Shown: positions 8,489 to 16,552 of the stretch, piece after piece | Layout of the letters: each line of letters begins with the position of its first letter | Numbering within the stretch: the first letter of the stretch is position 1 | Made by a program: the position numbers and the translations under genes | Notes under the pieces: generated by a model | What the model saw: the letters and a program-made list of their open reading frames with translations, nothing else | The model's database searches: none | What the model was told of the DNA's origin: nothing | Source of the DNA: Chlorobiota bacterium | GTDB taxonomy: Bacteria; Bacteroidota; Bacteroidia; Bacteroidales; B39-G9 | Length of the DNA stretch: 34,256 bases | Reading direction: 5' to 3' | Assembly: GCA_013152655.1 (NCBI GenBank) | Contig: JAADFW010000028.1 | Span: 4,453-38,708 of the forward strand

Positions 8489-11400
8489 TTAAAACATTAG
8501 TCCAACCATTAAAATATCATCTACTTGTTCTTCATTTCCCTTCCAGCTTTCTAAACTATCTAAAATATAATTTTTTTGAATTTCAAGATTATAATCTTTT
8601 ATTTTTAAAAGCAATTGCTTAAGTTTTGACAGTTTATATTTTTTGTTGTTTTCTCCACCAAACTGATCAATTAAGCCATCAGTCAATAAATAGATTTTAT
8701 CGTTCTTTTTTAGTTTAAACTCTTGTTGTTTAAAAGGCAAATTTGCATCTTGATGAATTCCAATAGGCATTTTATCAGCCTTTAATTCAATAATTTCTTC
8801 ATTTCTAAGTATTAGACAGGAATTCATAGCTCCGGCAAAGATTAATTTATCCGGCTTGCTAAATTTTATTAAGGCGATATCCATTCCGTCTTTTGCTTCC
8901 ATATCTTCACCTGTTTGTCTCAGCGAATTTATTACATCAATTCTTAAGCGGTTTAGTATATTTGCCGGCTCTAAAATAGCTCTTTCATTTACAATCTTGT
9001 TTAATAAAGTAATTCCCAGCATGCTCATAAAAGCACCCGGCACTCCGTGCCCGGTACAATCGGCAACTGCTAAAACAGTTTCATTATTTTTTTGTGTAAC
9101 CCAATAAAAATCACCACTAATAATTTCTTTTGGCTTAAAAATTAAAAAACTTTCCACAGCTGCATTTTCAATATGCTTTTCAGGTGGAAACATAGCCGAT
9201 TGTATTCGTTTTGCATATATAATACTGTCGGTAATATCTTCATTTTTTCTAATTATTATTTCTTCAGCTTCTTTAATATCAGAAATATCTGAATCAATGG
9301 CTATTAGTCTTTCAACATTCCTGTCTTTATTTAAAACCGGAGTTAAAGTAGTTTGAGCCCATACTTTACGCCCACTCTTACTTATGTTTTGTGATTCATA
9401 AATAATTGTTTTTTTATCTCCAAACCAAATATTTATCAAATCATTAATTTTTAAATTTGAATTTGAGCCAATTCTTCGCCGGCCTTTATCTTTAACAAGT
9501 TCTTCGAGGCTATAACCGTACAGTCTTGTAAATCCCTCATTTATCCAAATATAGTCTCCCTTGGAATCCATTATAGAAATAGCATTATCTGTTTCGCTAA
9601 TAATAACAGAGAATTGCTTTAATTCTTCATTTATTTTTACCAGATTTTCTGCCTGGCTTTCCAATTCTTCTTTTTGTTGCAATATTTCTGCTGTTCGTTC
9701 CTTTATTTTCTCTGCAAGATTCTTTTTATCAGCTTTTAATTTCCTTTCCCTAAAATGAATATAAAGATAAAAAACTAACAAAACAGTAATAAATTCAATT
9801 AAATAGAACCATTTGGTTTTCCAGAAAGGAGGCACAATATTTATTTTAATTTCTATGCCGGCATTATTCCAAATTCCATCGTTATTTGCCCCCCTTACCA
9901 TAAAAGTATAATTGCCGGGCGATAAATTAGTAAAATTTACATACCGGTGATTCTTAATTTTAATCCATTTATCATCTACTCCAAGCATTTTGTATTCAAA
10001 AATATTTTTTTCAGGAGTAGTATAATCAAGAGCAACAAATTCAATACTAAAAAAATAATCTTTATAAGATAAGTTAAACTCTGTTTGATTAATTCCTGAA
10101 GAAGGCAAAACTCCGGCTTCTTCAGCAAAAACAGATTGGTTTAATACTTTAATATCTGTAATTTCAATAGATGGAATGTTAAGATTTTCGATAACATTTT
10201 TCGGATTTAAAATTGTAATACCATCAATAGAACCAAAATAAATGTTCCCGTTTTTATCTTTAACACAAGAATTAATATTAAATCCCTGGGTTTCTAAACC
10301 ATCAGACAGGTTATAATTCTTAAAAATAAATGTTTTTGTGTTAAATCTTGAGATTCCATTTGAAGTACTCATCCATAAATTACCAAAAAAGTCGTCTGCC
10401 ATAGCAAGAATTGAAATAGAAAAATCCATTTCTGTATTTAAGTATCGCGTAAATTTATTTTGCGCTACATCAAGGGTTAACAAACCTTCACTCTCCGTTC
10501 CAATCCATATTATATTATTTCGATCAGCAAAAACAGTCTGAACTTTAGTAAATTCAATTTTCTTATTATCTTCTGAAAAATAATGATAAACAGTAAATTT
10601 GTTGTTTTTCTCATTATACTTGTTTAATCCTTTTAGTGTTCCAATCCATATATTTTCTTCTTTATCTTCATAAATAGTTGTAATATAATTATTACTTAAA
10701 GTAGTTTTATTCCCGGGTTCATGAAAGTAATTCTCAAACTCAATTTTTCTGTTTTTATCTTTTATAATTTTATTCAATCCGTATTGTGTCCCAACCCATA
10801 TTCTGTTTTTACTATCTTTAAATATAATTGTCACATGATTGTCAGACAAGCTGTTAGGATTATATTTTTCATGCACAAAATGCTCATAATGATAACCTTT
10901 GTTTTTATAAATAAGTCGATCAACTCCTTTTCTAAATGTTCCTAACCAAATAGTATCATCACTTTCTACCAATAAAGCCCATACTCTGTTTTGAGCTATT
11001 GATTGATTATTATCAGGAATACTTTTAAAATATTTAACAAACTGCTTTGATTTTAGATTATATTTTGCCACTCCACCACCATCGGTTCCCACCCATAAAT
11101 TACCTGAATTATCCGTATTCATTGTAAAAATATTTGGATGAGGAAGAGTGTTTTTAATGCCTGGCACAAACCTGATAAATTTAAATTTATTAGGTTTTAA
11201 GTCTAACTTTCTAACTCCTTGTCCGCGTGTGCCAATCCATAAAATTTTTGATTTATCTTCATATAAATATTCTATTCTCTCATTGAATATTCCAAAGCCT
11301 GCATTAGTAAATTCATCTTTATAATGCATAAATGTATTTGTAATTGGGTCGTATTGATCGAGTCCATTATTGAATGTTCCTATCCAAATTTTACCAAACG

Positions 11401-12259
11401 AATCTTTTAACAAAAATTCAATACTATCGCTGGAGACACTGTTAATATCAGATTTTTTATGTTTAAACACAGTGCTTTCGCCAGTTGTAATATTGTATTT
11501 ATTAAGCCCTCCTCCTCTTGTTCCTATCCATACTATGTTAGAAGTATCTGATATAATGCTATTAACATTGTTATTGCTTAATATATTTGATTTGCCTGCA
11601 ACATGCTTAATATGAATAAATTTATTTTGTTTTTTATTAAAAATACTAATCCCGCTTCTGGTTCCTAACCATATAAAACCATTTTTATCTTCAGAAATAG
11701 TTTTCACATAATTTCCTGCAATACTATTCGTATTTTCCGGGTTGTGAATGTAGTGCTTAAAAATATTCCTATCTCGATAAAAGGCATTTAATCCTCCTCC
11801 ATAAGTCCCAATCCAAATTATTCCTTCACTATCTTCAAAAATACATTGAATGCGGTTATTACTTATACTTGAACTATCGTTTGAATTATGCTTAAAATGT
11901 ATAAACTCTTTTTTATTCGGATCATATTTATCTAATCCACCGCCAAAAGTACCAAACCAAAAAATACCATATGAGTCTTGGTATATTTTACCAAAATTAC
12001 TACTTGAAAGTGAATTAGAGTCGGTTAAACTATGATGATACGAAACAATGTTAATGCCATCAAAACGGTCAAGTCCGTTTTGTGTACCAAACCACATAAA
12101 ACCATTTTTGTCTTGTAAAATTGAAAATACATTATTATGCGACAGTCCGTCTTTTGTTGTAATCTTTTCAAAAACATTATTACTGTTTTGTCCAGAAAGC
12201 ACATTGCTGCATATAATAATTAATAAGGATAATTTTATTTTTCTAAAAGAAGGCAACAA
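8489..12259 (-). CDS. Double-propeller transmembrane PP2C/SpoIIE phosphatase with PAS domain
   Basis: A 1256-residue membrane sensor with a Ser/Thr phosphatase output. Parts in order: signal peptide (FRKIKLSLLIIICSNVLSG), 14 propeller blades with W(I/L/V)GT signatures (two seven-bladed propellers), a Y_Y_Y domain (ending ANNDGIWNNAG), one TM (about 816-836), coiled coil, a PAS domain (about 880-1000; WINEGFTRLYGYS), a second helix, and a SpoIIE-type PP2C domain (about 1030-1256). The metal-binding acids are present: Asp1050 (SGDFYW), Asp1067 (ADCTGHG), Asp in AKDGMD and the pair in EQVDDIL. The frame has no ATG near its start; TTG at 12259 or the next TTG at 12256 must be used. It is in the same frame as the upstream kinase, whose TAA is 12 bases before. 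The substrate is presumably a phosphorylated anti-anti-sigma-like STAS protein, by family analogy only. Confidence 0.9.
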   Translation of the reverse strand: MLPSFRKIKLSLLIIICSNVLSGQNSNNVFEKITTKDGLSHNNVFSILQDKNGFMWFGTQNGLDRFDGINIVSYHHSLTDSNSLSSSNFGKIYQDSYGIFWFGTFGGGLDKYDPNKKEFIHFKHNSNDSSSISNNRIQCIFEDSEGIIWIGTYGGGLNAFYRDRNIFKHYIHNPENTNSIAGNYVKTISEDKNGFIWLGTRSGISIFNKKQNKFIHIKHVAGKSNILSNNNVNSIISDTSNIVWIGTRGGGLNKYNITTGESTVFKHKKSDINSVSSDSIEFLLKDSFGKIWIGTFNNGLDQYDPITNTFMHYKDEFTNAGFGIFNERIEYLYEDKSKILWIGTRGQGVRKLDLKPNKFKFIRFVPGIKNTLPHPNIFTMNTDNSGNLWVGTDGGGVAKYNLKSKQFVKYFKSIPDNNQSIAQNRVWALLVESDDTIWLGTFRKGVDRLIYKNKGYHYEHFVHEKYNPNSLSDNHVTIIFKDSKNRIWVGTQYGLNKIIKDKNRKIEFENYFHEPGNKTTLSNNYITTIYEDKEENIWIGTLKGLNKYNEKNNKFTVYHYFSEDNKKIEFTKVQTVFADRNNIIWIGTESEGLLTLDVAQNKFTRYLNTEMDFSISILAMADDFFGNLWMSTSNGISRFNTKTFIFKNYNLSDGLETQGFNINSCVKDKNGNIYFGSIDGITILNPKNVIENLNIPSIEITDIKVLNQSVFAEEAGVLPSSGINQTEFNLSYKDYFFSIEFVALDYTTPEKNIFEYKMLGVDDKWIKIKNHRYVNFTNLSPGNYTFMVRGANNDGIWNNAGIEIKINIVPPFWKTKWFYLIEFITVLLVFYLYIHFRERKLKADKKNLAEKIKERTAEILQQKEELESQAENLVKINEELKQFSVIISETDNAISIMDSKGDYIWINEGFTRLYGYSLEELVKDKGRRRIGSNSNLKINDLINIWFGDKKTIIYESQNISKSGRKVWAQTTLTPVLNKDRNVERLIAIDSDISDIKEAEEIIIRKNEDITDSIIYAKRIQSAMFPPEKHIENAAVESFLIFKPKEIISGDFYWVTQKNNETVLAVADCTGHGVPGAFMSMLGITLLNKIVNERAILEPANILNRLRIDVINSLRQTGEDMEAKDGMDIALIKFSKPDKLIFAGAMNSCLILRNEEIIELKADKMPIGIHQDANLPFKQQEFKLKKNDKIYLLTDGLIDQFGGENNKKYKLSKLKQLLLKIKDYNLEIQKNYILDSLESWKGNEEQVDDILMVGLMF

Positions 12260-12271
12260 ATTGTAAAAGTT

Positions 12272-15238
12272 TTAATGAAGTTTATTAATAATTTCTTTAA
12301 TTTCTTCGGCTATATCAGGCCATGATTTTGAAATGAATAATATATTTTTAGCTATTTCATTTTTGTTATTATTGCTTAAGCTATTTTTTTCAATGAAACT
12401 TGCTTTTTCTTTTAAATTCTTCAATCCAAGATAGTTAAGTGATGTTTTAAGTGAATGGGCTGCTATTCTTACTTTATCAGTATTCGATTTTTTATTGTCA
12501 TTAGATAGTTGATCAATCTGTTTTGGTATTTCCTGTAAACAAAGTGTTAAGATTTTTAAAACTTTATCTGTTTTAAAGTTATAGGTTTTATTTAAAAATG
12601 ACAGATTAATAAACTTTAAATCCTGAACAATTTTTTTGTTTTTATCTTTTGATTTTAAAACCTTTTCATGCTGTGAATCTATTCCTAAAATATTGCTTAT
12701 TTTATTAAAAAGCTGCCTTGGTTCAAAAGGTTTAGAAAGATAAGCGTTCATTCCTGATTGCAAACATTTATCACGCTGCACGTCGTCAGCAAATGCAGAA
12801 AGTGCAATAATCGGTATTTTGGCAGCAGGCCCGGAAAGGTTTTTTCGTATATATTCAGTAGTTTTAAACCCATCCATAATAGGCATTTGTATATCAAGTA
12901 ATAATATATGATAGTAAATTCTCTTCAATTTATTAATTGCGGTTTGTCCATTATCAACAACATCAACCGTAATTGAAGGATCATATTCCTGAAACATATC
13001 GATTATTAATTCAGCATTAACAGGATTATCGTCAGCAACTAAAACGTTAATGTTTTTGGTAATTTTTTTATCTAATAAAGGTGTTTCCTTTTCTGTACTT
13101 TTTATTTGTTTAGCTCTTTTCTTATACGGAAGGATAAACGTGAATGTAGAACCTTCATTAATAATGCTTTCAACTTTTATTTCTCCACCTTGTAACTGTA
13201 CAAGTTTTTTAACAATAGATAAACCCAAACCCGTTCCTCCATATTTTCTTGAAGTAGATTTATCAGCTTGTGTAAAACTCTCAAAAATTTTCTCAAGTTT
13301 ATCTTTTTCAATTCCAATTCCATTATCTTGTATTGTAAACTTAATAACAATCTCTTTATCATTTTCTTTGGTTTTCTCTATTAATGTTTTAACAAAGCCA
13401 CCATTAGCAGTAAACTTAATTGCATTGCCAACAAGGTTTGAAATAATTTGTTGCAATCTAACAGGGTCGCCAATTATGAATTCAGGAATTCCAGGATCAA
13501 TTTTATAGGTTATATTTAATTTTTTATTTCCGGCAGTAATACGAACAGAATCAAAATAATTCTCAATTCCTTCTCTCAAATTGAAATCAATTGATTCAAT
13601 GGTTAATTTTCCGGCTTCTATTTTTGAAAATGTAAGTATATCATTTATTACTGCTAATAAATTATCAGCTGAATTTTTAATGTTCTTCAAATACCTTTTT
13701 TGTATTGTATTTATTGAAGTGCCTAATAAAAGATTGGTAAAACCGGAAATAATATTTACAGGTGTTCTGATTTCATGCGTTGTATTGGCTAAAAAGACTT
13801 CCTTAACTTTTGTTGTTTCAACCAGGTCTTCATTTGTTTTTAGTAATTGTTCCTTTTGTTCGTTTATCAAATTCAAGGCAGTTTGTAATTCTTCTTTTTG
13901 TTGATTTATCTCATGATTTTTTTCTGAAAGCAAATATGTTTTGTGTTTATTTCTTTTCAATAATTTTAAAAGCATGTATGTAAAAATCAATATCAGAACC
14001 AATATAACTCCGGTAATAATAAGTTGAAATTGTTGTCTTTTTATTTTAATTTGTTTCTGTTTCAATTTAAGTTCATCTAATTTCTTTTCCTTATTCAGAA
14101 TAGCTATTTCCTCTTCCTTTCTTTCAGTTTCATATTTGGTTTGAATATTAGCTATGGCTTTTGCTTTTTCTTCATTATAAATTGAATCGTTCAATACCGA
14201 ATATTTTTGCATCATTTCATAAGCATTCTTATAATTCCCTATTCTATTATAAGTTTCAGACAAAGCCATGTAAACATTTATCTTTCCTAATTTTGAATCA
14301 GTTTTATTAATATACTTTAATGCCAATTGATGATATTTTAAAGCTGTAGTGTATAATTTTTTTTCTATATATACATCTCCAATTGACACATAAGTTCCTG
14401 CTATGCTGGCTATATCACCAAGCTGTTTATCTATTTTTAACGATTTAAAATAATACTCAATGGCATCATCAAACCTGCTCTGTTCCTTATAAATTTCACC
14501 AATATTGAATAATGGCAGTACCTGTCCGCGAAGATTATTAAGTTCTTCATAAATTTCAAGCGAATTAAAGAAACTTTCTAAAACTTTTTCAAGTTCATTT
14601 TTATAATAATAAACTATGCCCAAATTGTTATAGCATAAAGCAAGTCCTTCTTTGTCATTTGCTCTTTTTCGCAATTCCAGCGATATGTTATAATTCTCAA
14701 GTGCTTTATCATAATCATTTTGAAAATAATATATTAAGCCAATATTATTATAATTGGTAGCCATTTGCCTTAAATTACTATCTTTTTCAAAATATTTTAA
14801 AGATGCATAACCCGTTTCTAATGCTTTTGCATATTCACCTTTGTCAACATAAGCAGCACTTAAATTACTATAAGAAACAGCTTTTCCTTTTTCAAAATTA
14901 ATACTGTCAAATATTTGTAATGCTTCATTATATTTTTTTATGGCTTTATCGTAGCTTCCTCTACGCTCATAAATATGGCCTATAAAAGATAATATATCCC
15001 CTTTTTTAATGCCATATTTATTTTTATCGGCAATTTGTAACGATTTATTTAAATAGCTAAGTGCTTTATCACTATTTTTCTCCTGATAATAAACATATAG
15101 ATTATTATATAACTTTATTTTAACAGAATCGTGTGCCTCAGGAATTAACTGGAGTAAGCTATCAGGGTAGGTTTGCGTAAAACCTGTATTAATCAATAAA
15201 ATGATTAGAGTAATAAAGATTATCCAATATCTGTGCAT
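12272..15238 (-). CDS. TPR-domain hybrid sensor kinase with receiver and Hpt
   Basis: A 988-residue first gene of the signalling operon. It has a signal peptide (MHRYWIIFITLIILLINTGF, ending TQ), about seven or eight TPR repeats (about 35-350; for example YNNIGLIYYFQNDYDKALEN), a coiled coil, one TM (about 402-424, ITGVILVLILIFTYMLL), a second coiled coil, HisKA with His488 (THEIRTPVN), HATPase_c (NAIKFTANGG, DNGIGI, GTGLGLSIV), a receiver with Asp782 (LLDIQMPIMDGF) and an Hpt domain with His928 (AHSLKTS). The TPR part should lie in the periplasm. The ATG at 15238 is chosen; a TTG two codons upstream (15244) is less likely. The kinase-receiver-Hpt half closely resembles that of the propeller kinase downstream, so one output cassette has been joined to two different sensors. 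No cognate DNA-binding regulator is in the window. Confidence 0.92.
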   Translation of the reverse strand: MHRYWIIFITLIILLINTGFTQTYPDSLLQLIPEAHDSVKIKLYNNLYVYYQEKNSDKALSYLNKSLQIADKNKYGIKKGDILSFIGHIYERRGSYDKAIKKYNEALQIFDSINFEKGKAVSYSNLSAAYVDKGEYAKALETGYASLKYFEKDSNLRQMATNYNNIGLIYYFQNDYDKALENYNISLELRKRANDKEGLALCYNNLGIVYYYKNELEKVLESFFNSLEIYEELNNLRGQVLPLFNIGEIYKEQSRFDDAIEYYFKSLKIDKQLGDIASIAGTYVSIGDVYIEKKLYTTALKYHQLALKYINKTDSKLGKINVYMALSETYNRIGNYKNAYEMMQKYSVLNDSIYNEEKAKAIANIQTKYETERKEEEIAILNKEKKLDELKLKQKQIKIKRQQFQLIITGVILVLILIFTYMLLKLLKRNKHKTYLLSEKNHEINQQKEELQTALNLINEQKEQLLKTNEDLVETTKVKEVFLANTTHEIRTPVNIISGFTNLLLGTSINTIQKRYLKNIKNSADNLLAVINDILTFSKIEAGKLTIESIDFNLREGIENYFDSVRITAGNKKLNITYKIDPGIPEFIIGDPVRLQQIISNLVGNAIKFTANGGFVKTLIEKTKENDKEIVIKFTIQDNGIGIEKDKLEKIFESFTQADKSTSRKYGGTGLGLSIVKKLVQLQGGEIKVESIINEGSTFTFILPYKKRAKQIKSTEKETPLLDKKITKNINVLVADDNPVNAELIIDMFQEYDPSITVDVVDNGQTAINKLKRIYYHILLLDIQMPIMDGFKTTEYIRKNLSGPAAKIPIIALSAFADDVQRDKCLQSGMNAYLSKPFEPRQLFNKISNILGIDSQHEKVLKSKDKNKKIVQDLKFINLSFLNKTYNFKTDKVLKILTLCLQEIPKQIDQLSNDNKKSNTDKVRIAAHSLKTSLNYLGLKNLKEKASFIEKNSLSNNNKNEIAKNILFISKSWPDIAEEIKEIINKLH

Positions 15239-15325
15239 TAACAAAAAATTATATCACAAGATACAAGATACTAAATAAAAGACAAAGGAATAATAAGAAA
15301 AGATATATGTTAGCTGAATTGTTCT

Positions 15326-15354
15326 AAAAAACACCTGAGTTTACAGACAAACTC
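15326..15354 (-). terminator. Possible terminator after the glutathione-peroxidase-like gene
   Basis: On the minus strand GAGTTT and AAACTC form a 6-bp stem with a 6-base loop, followed by AGGTG and six T. It begins within the stop codon of the gene at 15354-15905 and lies upstream of the signalling operon. The stem is short, so read-through into the operon remains possible. Confidence 0.4.
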
Positions 15355-15905
15355 TATTTACTTTTAATCCAGTTTAATATTTTGGCACTTTTAGGGCTTT
15401 CTTTTGGAGCAACAACAGCAACCAAATTTCCATTTTCGTCAATTAAATATTTCTGAAAATTCCATTTAACTTCACTATCCAATACTCCATTCTCATTTTT
15501 TTGTGTAAGCCACTTATATATTGGAGCCATATCATTTCCTTTTACCGAAATTTTTTCCATCATTGGAAAACTAACACCATAATTTTGTTGACAAAAAGAC
15601 TTAATCTCTTCGTTGGTTCCCGGTTCTTGATGCAAAAAATTGTTTGCCGGAAAACCAATAATTGTAAATTTTTCTCCACCATATTGTTTATATAAGTCTT
15701 CTAAATCTTTATACTGAGGGGTGAAACCACACTTTGAAGCAGTATTTACCACTAACACTTTTTTGCCTTTTAATTGATTTAAGTTAAATCCATTGCCATC
15801 AATATCAGTTACTTCAAAATCATAAAACGATTTATGTTCCTGCGATTTTGAGAAGAAAGGCATCATTGATAAAATGATTAGTAATACTAAGCTTGTATTT
15901 TTCAT
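15354..15905 (-). CDS. Exported glutathione peroxidase-like (thioredoxin-fold) peroxidase
   Basis: A 183-residue protein of the GPx family, which reduces hydroperoxides, in bacteria mostly with thioredoxin. A signal peptide (MKNTSLVLLIILSMMPFF, ending SKSQ) places it in the periplasm. The peroxidatic Cys59 sits in NTASKCGFTPQY and the conserved WNF in VKWNFQKY. The usual FPCNQF motif reads FPANNF, so the second family cysteine is Ala and the tetrad Gln is Asn. A further cysteine (SFCQQ) could resolve the disulfide or not. The start is the ATG at 15905, with a TAnnTTTG box 20 bases upstream. Its position ahead of the signalling operon on the same strand looks incidental. Peroxide reduction is likely; the reductant is unknown. 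Confidence 0.88.
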   Translation of the reverse strand: MKNTSLVLLIILSMMPFFSKSQEHKSFYDFEVTDIDGNGFNLNQLKGKKVLVVNTASKCGFTPQYKDLEDLYKQYGGEKFTIIGFPANNFLHQEPGTNEEIKSFCQQNYGVSFPMMEKISVKGNDMAPIYKWLTQKNENGVLDSEVKWNFQKYLIDENGNLVAVVAPKESPKSAKILNWIKSK

Positions 15906-15925
15906 AATGTAAAATTTAATTTATA

Positions 15926-15933
15926 CAAAATTA
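15926..15933 (-). promoter_or_regulatory. -7 box of the glutathione-peroxidase-like gene
   Basis: TAATTTTG on the minus strand matches TAnnTTTG exactly and lies 20 bases before the ATG at 15905. No clear -33 TTTG is seen at the usual distance. Confidence 0.4.
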
Positions 15934-16032
15934 ATAAGAAAAAAATGGGAAACAGTTATCAATTACGCTTTAGAAATGTTATTAAAATGTTATTTTACAT
16001 TATGGAAGTTTAAAGCGGTGGCATAAAAAATA

Positions 16033-16057
16033 AAAAGCCTTGAAAAACAAGGCTTTT
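16033..16057 (-). terminator. Rho-independent terminator of tRNA-His
   Basis: A 10-bp perfect stem (AAAAGCCTTG with CAAGGCTTTT) and a five-base loop begin 3 bases after the tRNA 3' end on the minus strand. A T-rich tract follows (TATTTTTTATG, complement of 16022-16032). Confidence 0.85.
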
Positions 16058-16060
16058 AAG

Positions 16061-16135
<75 letters not shown>

Positions 16136-16150
16136 ATTTTATTTGGCTTG

Positions 16151-16158
16151 CAAAGATA
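16151..16158 (-). promoter_or_regulatory. -7 promoter box of tRNA-His
   Basis: TATCTTTG on the minus strand is an exact TAnnTTTG match ending 15 bases before the tRNA 5' end, a fitting distance. The -33 element is not clear. Confidence 0.55.
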
Positions 16159-16448
16159 TACAATTTCTTAATTTTATTAAATTTTTTCAACTTTTTTGTG
16201 AAATATAGGAATGAACAAACGAGCCTTTTGATAAAAGTCAGGTTTCAGTATGCCTGATTGTAAAAATGCTTCATATTAAATTTCATTAATAATACTCTAT
16301 GGATATATTTCTCATCCTAATTTGTTATAACCTATTAGTTACAAATATTTATCCATCTGTTACATTTTAAATTTCTTGATATATAATTACTTAGCAAAAA
16401 CAAATTTGTTAAAAACAAAAATTTAACATACGAATGGCTTTAAAATTA

Positions 16449-16456
16449 TAACTTTG
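16449..16456 (+). promoter_or_regulatory. -7 promoter box of the endonuclease gene
   Basis: TAACTTTG is an exact TAnnTTTG match. Transcription would start near 16463, leaving a leader of about 80 bases before the ATG at 16545. No TTTG is found at 18-23 bases upstream, so the assignment rests on the -7 box alone. Confidence 0.45.
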
Positions 16457-16488
16457 TCATCCTATCTTCGTACAAGATAATAATTAAC

Positions 16489-16552
16489 AAAAGCGCATTA
16501 AAGATCCCCGAGGTTTCCTCCCCGGAAACGGCAACTCTTAATTAATGCTTTT
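16489..16552 (+). promoter_or_regulatory. Leader hairpin that covers the endonuclease start codon
   Basis: GCATTAA (16495-16501) pairs with TTAATGC (16542-16548), which contains the start codon. After a GC bulge, AAAA (16489-16492) pairs with TTTT (16549-16552). Inside, GTTTCC (16513-16518) pairs with GGAAAC (16524-16529), and AGA with TCT. The inner part is unusually GC-rich for this genome. It matches no riboswitch class I recognise. Confidence 0.4.

Larger units (their letters stand above)
16136..16544. other. Intergenic region between tRNA-His and the endonuclease gene
   Basis: 409 bases without a gene. It holds the two outward-facing -7 boxes (minus strand 16151-16158, plus strand 16449-16456) and the structured leader of the endonuclease gene at 16489-16552. 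The central part (about 16200-16440) is AT-rich, with an imperfect AAATTTGTT/AACAAAAATTT inverted repeat near 16400-16425; I see no coding sequence or known RNA there. Confidence 0.6.

Noticed and set aside
6421..12180. Regular repeats that could look like a CRISPR or minisatellite
   Set aside because: The periodicity comes from propeller blades (W-I-G-T codons about every 45 residues) and is degenerate at the DNA level.
13050..13508. Plus-strand open frame of 152 codons inside the TPR kinase gene
   Set aside because: It lies opposite the HATPase and HisKA regions, whose protein motifs are clear on the minus strand. Its translation has no recognisable domain.
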